This document shows, piece after piece, positions 59,870 to 64,000 of a DNA stretch of 64,000 nucleotides. The translations under genes and the position numbers were made by a program. The notes below the pieces were generated by a model. It made no database searches. It worked only from the letters and a program-made list of their open reading frames with translations, and had not been told where the DNA came from. How positions within the stretch are numbered: the stretch's first letter is position 1; the number at the start of each line of letters is the position of its first letter. This stretch comes from Pusillimonas sp. T2 (GTDB lineage: Bacteria; Pseudomonadota; Gammaproteobacteria; Burkholderiales; Burkholderiaceae_B), in NCBI RefSeq assembly GCF_002236805.1, contig NZ_NIQA01000007.1:62001-126000 (forward strand). Direction: 5' to 3'.

Positions 59870-60361
59870 CTGCCTCATTCCCCTCGTTCCTTCATCCATA
59901 AATGGCTGTTATTGAGCTACCGCCAGGCATGTCCGTCAATCGCAGCTAAGGAAACGCTGGGGGCATGGTGTACTAGCTGCGCCACAACGGCCACGGCAGG
60001 CTCCATTCTCTCGCCGCTTCAACGACTCGCGGCCACGACCCGAACAGCTCAAGAGCTTAGCACCGCCTTTTGCGGTTGCGTGCCTCACCACTCACGCTTA
60101 CTCCCTTCCAGAACGCGCCAACTGCTAAGCTACATGAGGACGACTCGCCCCACAGCGCGAAGCACCTGTGTTCGCGCTATTGGCTGTCCCGTGCGTTGTG
60201 GTGCTGACCGTCGATGACGAGTCGAACCTACTGTATGGGCACTGCGCGCAGCAGCCTTTCATGCGTGCCAGCTATGTGTCCAAGGTTGGACGCGGATCGA
60301 AGCGTGCGCAGGGTTTTTCGTGAAAGTATAAAATCTAATCAACTTTATCAGAAGAAAATAT
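59870..60361. other. Intergenic region between DUF488 and LysR genes
   Basis: The open frames here (for example 59912-60217, +) look random: Ser/Thr/Arg-rich, no motifs, no ribosome sites. The last 40 bases are AT-rich (around 60320-60360) and probably hold the promoter of the LysR gene. No tRNA, att site or repeat was recognised. Confidence 0.45.
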
Positions 60362-61303
60362 ATGATCGTAAGAAACTTTGAATACTTGCTTGCTTTGCAC
60401 CGTGAAGGCCATTTTGGCAACGCGGCCAAAAGCTGCAATGTTTCTCAGCCGACACTCTCCGCGGGCATTAAGCAATTGGAGGAAGACATGGGTGTCGAGA
60501 TCGTGCGTCATGGCCGACGCTATGACGGCCTCACTTCTGAAGGGATGCGCGTACTGTCTTGGGCTCAGCAGATGTATGACGACTGCAAAGGGCTGGAGCG
60601 AGAACTCTCCGCACTACGGCGAGGTATAGAGGGGCAATTCCGGCTAGGGATACTCCCAGGAACTGCCGGTGTAGCGCCCACATTAAGCATCGCCCTTGCT
60701 GAAAAAACGCCCTTACTTCAACAATCAGTTCTGGTTTCCGGCGCTTCTTCCCTGCTACAGGCGATTCGAGAAAACAATTTGGATATCGCACTCATGCATT
60801 TGGAGGATATCCCAGGGGAAGACTTCGATACTCACCTTCTGTACCGTGAACGCATTTTCCTTTTTCACGCCGCGAGAACACAGCAACCCCGAAGCACAAC
60901 GTGGGACCATGTTCTCAATAGACAACTCTGCGTGCTGAACTCGGCAGTACCTGAACCCATTCAAGATAGGCTGACGCAATGTACCGCACAGACTATTCGC
61001 ACTGATTCAATTGACGTGCTATCGGCACACGTGGCGACAGGAAAATATTCGGCAGTTCTTCCGCAATCTCTCGCCGGCCAACTCGCGCACATTCCAAATC
61101 TCCACGCAATCGCAATCAATGGACCAATGTCGCACTCAAATGTCGGATTCGTTGCTGGGAAAAATGCGTTCGAGGCACCGTCATCGCGTGCATTGCTCGA
61201 AATGGTGCACACCCCCGAACTCGCTGCCACGCTTCAATCCGTTATATCGATCCATCGTCGGTTCCAGCCCAAAGCAGACTCATCTCAAAGCCCCCTGAAA
61301 TAG
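60362..61303 (+). CDS. LysR-family transcriptional regulator
   Basis: ATG 60362, AT-rich leader, no strong ribosome site. The 313-residue protein has FEYLLALHREGHFGNAAKSC and NVSQPTLSAGIKQLEEDMGV (helix-turn-helix, about residues 6-45). The effector domain starts near residue 92 (QFRLGILPGTAGVAPTLSIA). The gene is clearly less GC-rich than the ICE backbone, like uvrB. Its target may be the downstream FdhA-type dehydrogenase gene or a lost neighbour. Confidence 0.9.
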   Translation: MIVRNFEYLLALHREGHFGNAAKSCNVSQPTLSAGIKQLEEDMGVEIVRHGRRYDGLTSEGMRVLSWAQQMYDDCKGLERELSALRRGIEGQFRLGILPGTAGVAPTLSIALAEKTPLLQQSVLVSGASSLLQAIRENNLDIALMHLEDIPGEDFDTHLLYRERIFLFHAARTQQPRSTTWDHVLNRQLCVLNSAVPEPIQDRLTQCTAQTIRTDSIDVLSAHVATGKYSAVLPQSLAGQLAHIPNLHAIAINGPMSHSNVGFVAGKNAFEAPSSRALLEMVHTPELAATLQSVISIHRRFQPKADSSQSPLK

Positions 61304-61769
61304 CGAGTCTTGAAGAGCAACTCTGTATTGCTTCAACCAGGCGAAGATTGCAGGCATGCCGTGTGCGCCGCTAACAGGCGCCACGTGCTGAGCAACCCAT
61401 CGAAGTCCACCAGGTCCAGGGGCAACTAGGGGGACAGGAGTACCTGCTGCGTGCGGCGTCCTCATGTTTCGCTGGGTCGAGCTGACTGTTCCTAGATCAA
61501 GCTAGGAGGCGCGATGTAGCGATGATCGTTGCCCTCTCCCGGCTAGGAGACGAGCACGGCTCGACGAGCCCGCGTAGATAGATTGTGCCTATCTGCACAT
61601 AGATTATTCCAGTTTGACCACTTCTGAGCTTGATCCGATGCTGTCAAGACCGCAGAAGGAGACGCGGCCAACGGCTAGGCAGTACCACGATCGTTCTTCT
61701 TGACAGCGGTAAGTCTCGTTTCCCACTTCGATTTAGAAGATGGAAACATTAACGCACAGAGGTGACGAA
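61304..61769. other. Region between LysR and the dehydrogenase gene; holds the 87-bp repeat
   Basis: No gene found. It contains the second copy of the 87-bp repeat (61559-61645). A TTGACA at 61700-61705 has no well-placed -10. The AGAGGTGACGAA ribosome site of the dehydrogenase is at the end. The short minus-strand ORF 61280-61465 is motif-free. Confidence 0.5.
61559..61645 (-). repeat. 87-bp inverted repeat, fdhA-proximal copy
   Basis: The minus-strand reading aligns gaplessly with 53862-53948 (71 of 87 identical). It lies 125 bases upstream of the dehydrogenase start, in the same orientation relative to that gene as the first copy has relative to frmR. Confidence 0.85.
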
Positions 61770-62984
61770 ATGACTCCGACCGGTAACCGAATCGTGACTT
61801 TCGAGAAGCCCTTGGAAATGAAGGTCAACACCTTCAAATTTCCAGAGCTGATAACCCCTCAAGGGAAAAGCGCACCCCATGGCGCTATCCTCAAAATAGT
61901 TACCACAAATATCTGTGGCAGCGACCTTCACATTTATCGCGGTTCGTTTGCTGTTCCCAAGGGAATGACCATGGGCCATGAAATGACCGGCGAAGTGATC
62001 GAAGTGGGATCAGACGTCGAAGTCGTGAAGAAGGGCGACATCGTTTCCGTTCCCTTCAATGTGGGGTGTGGGCGTTGTTACAACTGCAAGCATATGCGCT
62101 CCGATGTATGCGAGAACACCAACCCCGAAATCGACTGCGGAGCCTACGGGTTCAACCTCGGTGGCTGGACGGGGGGCCAAGGTGATTATCTCTTCGTACC
62201 GTATGCGGATTTCAATCTCCTTCGCTTCCCTGACAAGGATGCCGCCATGGAAAAAATCCGCGATCTGACCCTTCTCTCTGACGTACTACCCACAGCTTTC
62301 CATGGGTTCGCTGGCCCAGACTGGCCAGCCGCACCGGCCTACGTCGTCGGCGAGAACATCCTGATCTTCGGTGCCGGGCCGGTCGGCAGAGCGGGTGCCG
62401 CCTGCGCCAGACTTCTGGGTGCAGGCGCCATCATCGTTGCCGATTACATTCAAGAGCGGCTGGACCTTCTCAAGCCACACGGCGTGGAAACCATCAACCT
62501 TTCCGACGGCGTGCCGATCGAGGAGCATCTCGAACGCATTACCGGGCACAGGGAGGTGGATCGCGTCATCGACTATGTTGGTGTGGACTGCCGCGGGTTT
62601 GGCGCGGAGGCTGACAAGATCGTGGAGAGCGCTGTTACCAACGCAATGCTCAAATATGTCCGCTTCGGCGGAATGACCAGTACGGTCGGTGTGTACTGCG
62701 CAAACCCGATCTCGAAAGACCCGAAAGCCAAGAAAGGCCATATGGATCTGGAATGGTCCAACGCCTGGATCAAGTCGCCGCGAATGTCGGCTGGTCAATC
62801 TCCGACGGCCAACTACAACCACGCGTTAATGCGGGCGATACTGAACGATCGCATGCCTTACCTTTCGCCGATGATGAACACTAAGTTCATCAAGCTCGAA
62901 GACGCGCCCGCCGCGTACAAGGAGTTCGACGCGGGTTCTGCATACAAGTACGTCATCGACCCGCATGGTTCAGTGCGGCAGTAA
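61770..62984 (+). CDS. fdhA: Zinc-dependent dehydrogenase of the glutathione-independent formaldehyde dehydrogenase (FdhA) family
   Basis: ATG 61770 behind AGAGGTGACGAA is chosen over 61740. The 404-residue protein has catalytic zinc motifs NICGSDLHIYRG and GHEMTGEVIEVG, the structural zinc loop CGRCYNCKHMRSDVC and the NAD site ILIFGAGPVGRAGAA. Signature regions of the Pseudomonas FdhA group are also present: DFNLLRFPDKDAAMEKIRDL and the C-terminal FDAGSAYKYVIDPHG. FdhA oxidises formaldehyde with tightly bound NAD. Related members act on other aldehydes, so the substrate is likely but not certain. It is a second formaldehyde route beside frmRAB. Confidence 0.85.
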   Translation: MTPTGNRIVTFEKPLEMKVNTFKFPELITPQGKSAPHGAILKIVTTNICGSDLHIYRGSFAVPKGMTMGHEMTGEVIEVGSDVEVVKKGDIVSVPFNVGCGRCYNCKHMRSDVCENTNPEIDCGAYGFNLGGWTGGQGDYLFVPYADFNLLRFPDKDAAMEKIRDLTLLSDVLPTAFHGFAGPDWPAAPAYVVGENILIFGAGPVGRAGAACARLLGAGAIIVADYIQERLDLLKPHGVETINLSDGVPIEEHLERITGHREVDRVIDYVGVDCRGFGAEADKIVESAVTNAMLKYVRFGGMTSTVGVYCANPISKDPKAKKGHMDLEWSNAWIKSPRMSAGQSPTANYNHALMRAILNDRMPYLSPMMNTKFIKLEDAPAAYKEFDAGSAYKYVIDPHGSVRQ

Positions 62985-63486
62985 GCATCCGGCGCGGGCT
63001 AAGCATCAGGATGTCTCACACTTTCTGGTGAGAGGCATTCTGGCTCCGCAGGTCCCCGGCCAGCAACTGGAGCCGGCGAATATTTTCGCCGGCATTTGCC
63101 TGCTGCCCCAAGGCGTTGTGATTTTGACGGGGTACTTGCCTTGGCTCGGGCCAGGAGCAGAGCCTCAGCATCCGCAGGTGATGATCAACCGCAGGCGTGT
63201 TCGGGCGCCTGGTTCGCAATCGACCAAGGGTCGGACGGAGGCGATGCACGGCGTCCATTGACGTGCATGGCTGGACATAGCCTTCGTCTGATCCTGACCA
63301 CCCCACGGACTTGATCAGGCTCGCCTGGTGTTGTGCCGGCCTCGGGCCATCGCACGATCAACCCAGCCCTGGCTCATTCAGCCAGAAGTTTCCAAAGACG
63401 TGGCCGAACTCGCCGCCGCCAGAATGGCAGTCACTTCTATAGGGAGATAGCACAGTGTTGGATAAGTCGGAACGGGAGGGTGGCCT
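62985..63486. other. Intergenic region with a strong hairpin, before the last LysR gene
   Basis: No supported gene. Short ORFs on both strands (63016-63306 minus, 62965-63261 plus) lack motifs and may be transposase or gene remnants. A perfect 9-bp stem GCCGGCGAA (63072-63080) / TTCGCCGGC (63085-63093) is followed by ATTTG and may terminate the fdhA transcript weakly. Confidence 0.45.
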
Positions 63487-64000
63487 ATGGAGCTGCGCCA
63501 TCTTCGCTGCTTCGTAGTTCTTGCTGAGGAGCTACATTTCACGCGGGCGGCTGAGCGCCTGCATATCGAACAACCACCGCTATCACGAGCCATCAAGGAA
63601 CTTGAGGACGAGTTGGGCGTAGTGCTCTTCGACCGCAACCGGCGAGGAACAGTTCTGACGGCGGCGGGTGCGGTCTTCTTGCAAGATGTACGCCGTCTAT
63701 TCACTGTGCTGGAACAGGCTCGTGAAAACGCCAAGGCTGTGGCAGCAGGCTTGCGCGGTAGCCTGCGCATTGCAGTATCAGATGGAGCTATCGATCCACG
63801 GCTGTCGGCATTTCTGGCTCGTTGTCGCGCCGAGGAGCCGGAGATCGAAATACGCTTGTCAGAGGTGCCTCTGGCAGAGCAAGTGCGTGGCTTGCGTTCG
63901 GGCGACTTCATGATCGGGTTCGCGCACACGGCCGATGTCGGCGACGGTATCGCTGCCGAAGCAATCTGGCGCGACCCGCTGGTGATTGCTGTGCCAGCTC
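63487..64000 (+). CDS. LysR-family transcriptional regulator, N-terminal part (runs off the window)
   Basis: ATG 63487 behind GGGAGGGTGGCCT opens a frame that continues past base 64000 (171 residues visible). The N-terminus MELRHLRCFVVLAEELHFTR and the segment IEQPPLSRAIKELEDELGVV form a classic LysR helix-turn-helix. The effector domain begins about residue 90 (GSLRIAVSDGAIDPRLSAFL). GC content returns to the high level of the backbone. Target unknown. Confidence 0.93.
   Translation, partial: MELRHLRCFVVLAEELHFTRAAERLHIEQPPLSRAIKELEDELGVVLFDRNRRGTVLTAAGAVFLQDVRRLFTVLEQARENAKAVAAGLRGSLRIAVSDGAIDPRLSAFLARCRAEEPEIEIRLSEVPLAEQVRGLRSGDFMIGFAHTADVGDGIAAEAIWRDPLVIAVPA

Noticed and set aside
59912-60217. 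101-codon plus-strand ORF in the DUF488-LysR gap
   Set aside because: Ser/Thr/Arg-rich random-looking translation, no ribosome site, no motif.
53862-61645. Composite transposon bounded by the 87-bp inverted repeats
   Set aside because: No transposase gene or target duplication was found between or beside the repeats, so they are reported as shared sequence only.

Overview
The window is GC-rich, with the codon use expected of a beta- or gammaproteobacterium (Pseudomonas, Stenotrophomonas/Xanthomonas, Achromobacter/Bordetella or a relative). The species cannot be fixed from the sequence. Positions 1 to about 42.0 kb are the backbone of an integrative and conjugative element (ICE) of the PFGI-1/clc type (mating-pair genes of the TIGR03743-TIGR03765 / PFL_46xx-47xx families). 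The rest, to the right edge, is cargo or flanking DNA dominated by stress and formaldehyde-detoxification genes. No integrase, tRNA or att site was seen, so both ends of the element probably lie outside the window.

Layout. (1) 0-17.5 kb, ICE accessory and DNA-metabolism region, all on the + strand: the end of topB, a C5-cytosine methyltransferase, many small ICE-conserved proteins (DUF3085, DUF3577/STY4534, DUF3275 and others), an N6-adenine-type methyltransferase (DUF6094), two tandem paralogues and an SNF2-type helicase. The genes are spaced out. Most carry a leader with strong hairpins or a terminator just before the ribosome binding site, and four of them carry a structured leader that matches the radC RNA motif. 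(2) 17.5-37.7 kb, the conjugation machine as long, tightly overlapping operons: PilL, a lytic transglycosylase, TraD coupling protein, the TIGR03747/RAQPRD/03758/03745/03750/03746/03749/03752/03751 series, a VirB4-type ATPase, a DsbA-like protein, then radC behind a fifth radC RNA, and TIGR03757/03756/03755 and TraG. (3) 37.8-42.0 kb: a small gene, DUF3742, a RES/Xre-type toxin-antitoxin pair and the MobH relaxase TraI with a repeat-rich upstream region that is a candidate oriT.

(4) 42.1-53.7 kb, one co-directional minus-strand cargo block: frmR-frmA-VOC-DUF3422-frmB-NADH dehydrogenase-rarA (frameshifted)-NhaA/thioredoxin fusion-UvrA2. A FrmR-type operator lies at its head. It reads as a formaldehyde/electrophile and DNA-damage tolerance island. 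(5) 53.9-57 kb: nitrilase-GNAT-SnoaL operon divergent from a LysR regulator. (6) 57-61.3 kb: a second, AT-richer segment with uvrB, a DUF488 gene and a LysR gene, separated by eroded sequence. (7) 61.7-63 kb: a zinc dehydrogenase of the formaldehyde dehydrogenase (FdhA) family, then a LysR gene that runs off the edge.

Main points for follow-up: five dispersed radC-type RNAs with covarying stems; an 87-bp sequence shared by the upstream regions of frmR and fdhA in the same relative orientation; 50-bp direct repeats bracketing the nhaA-thioredoxin fusion; a UvrA paralogue without a UvrB-binding domain alongside a mobile uvrB; and two probable frameshifts (rarA at a G8 tract, and the 5.35-5.99 kb gene).
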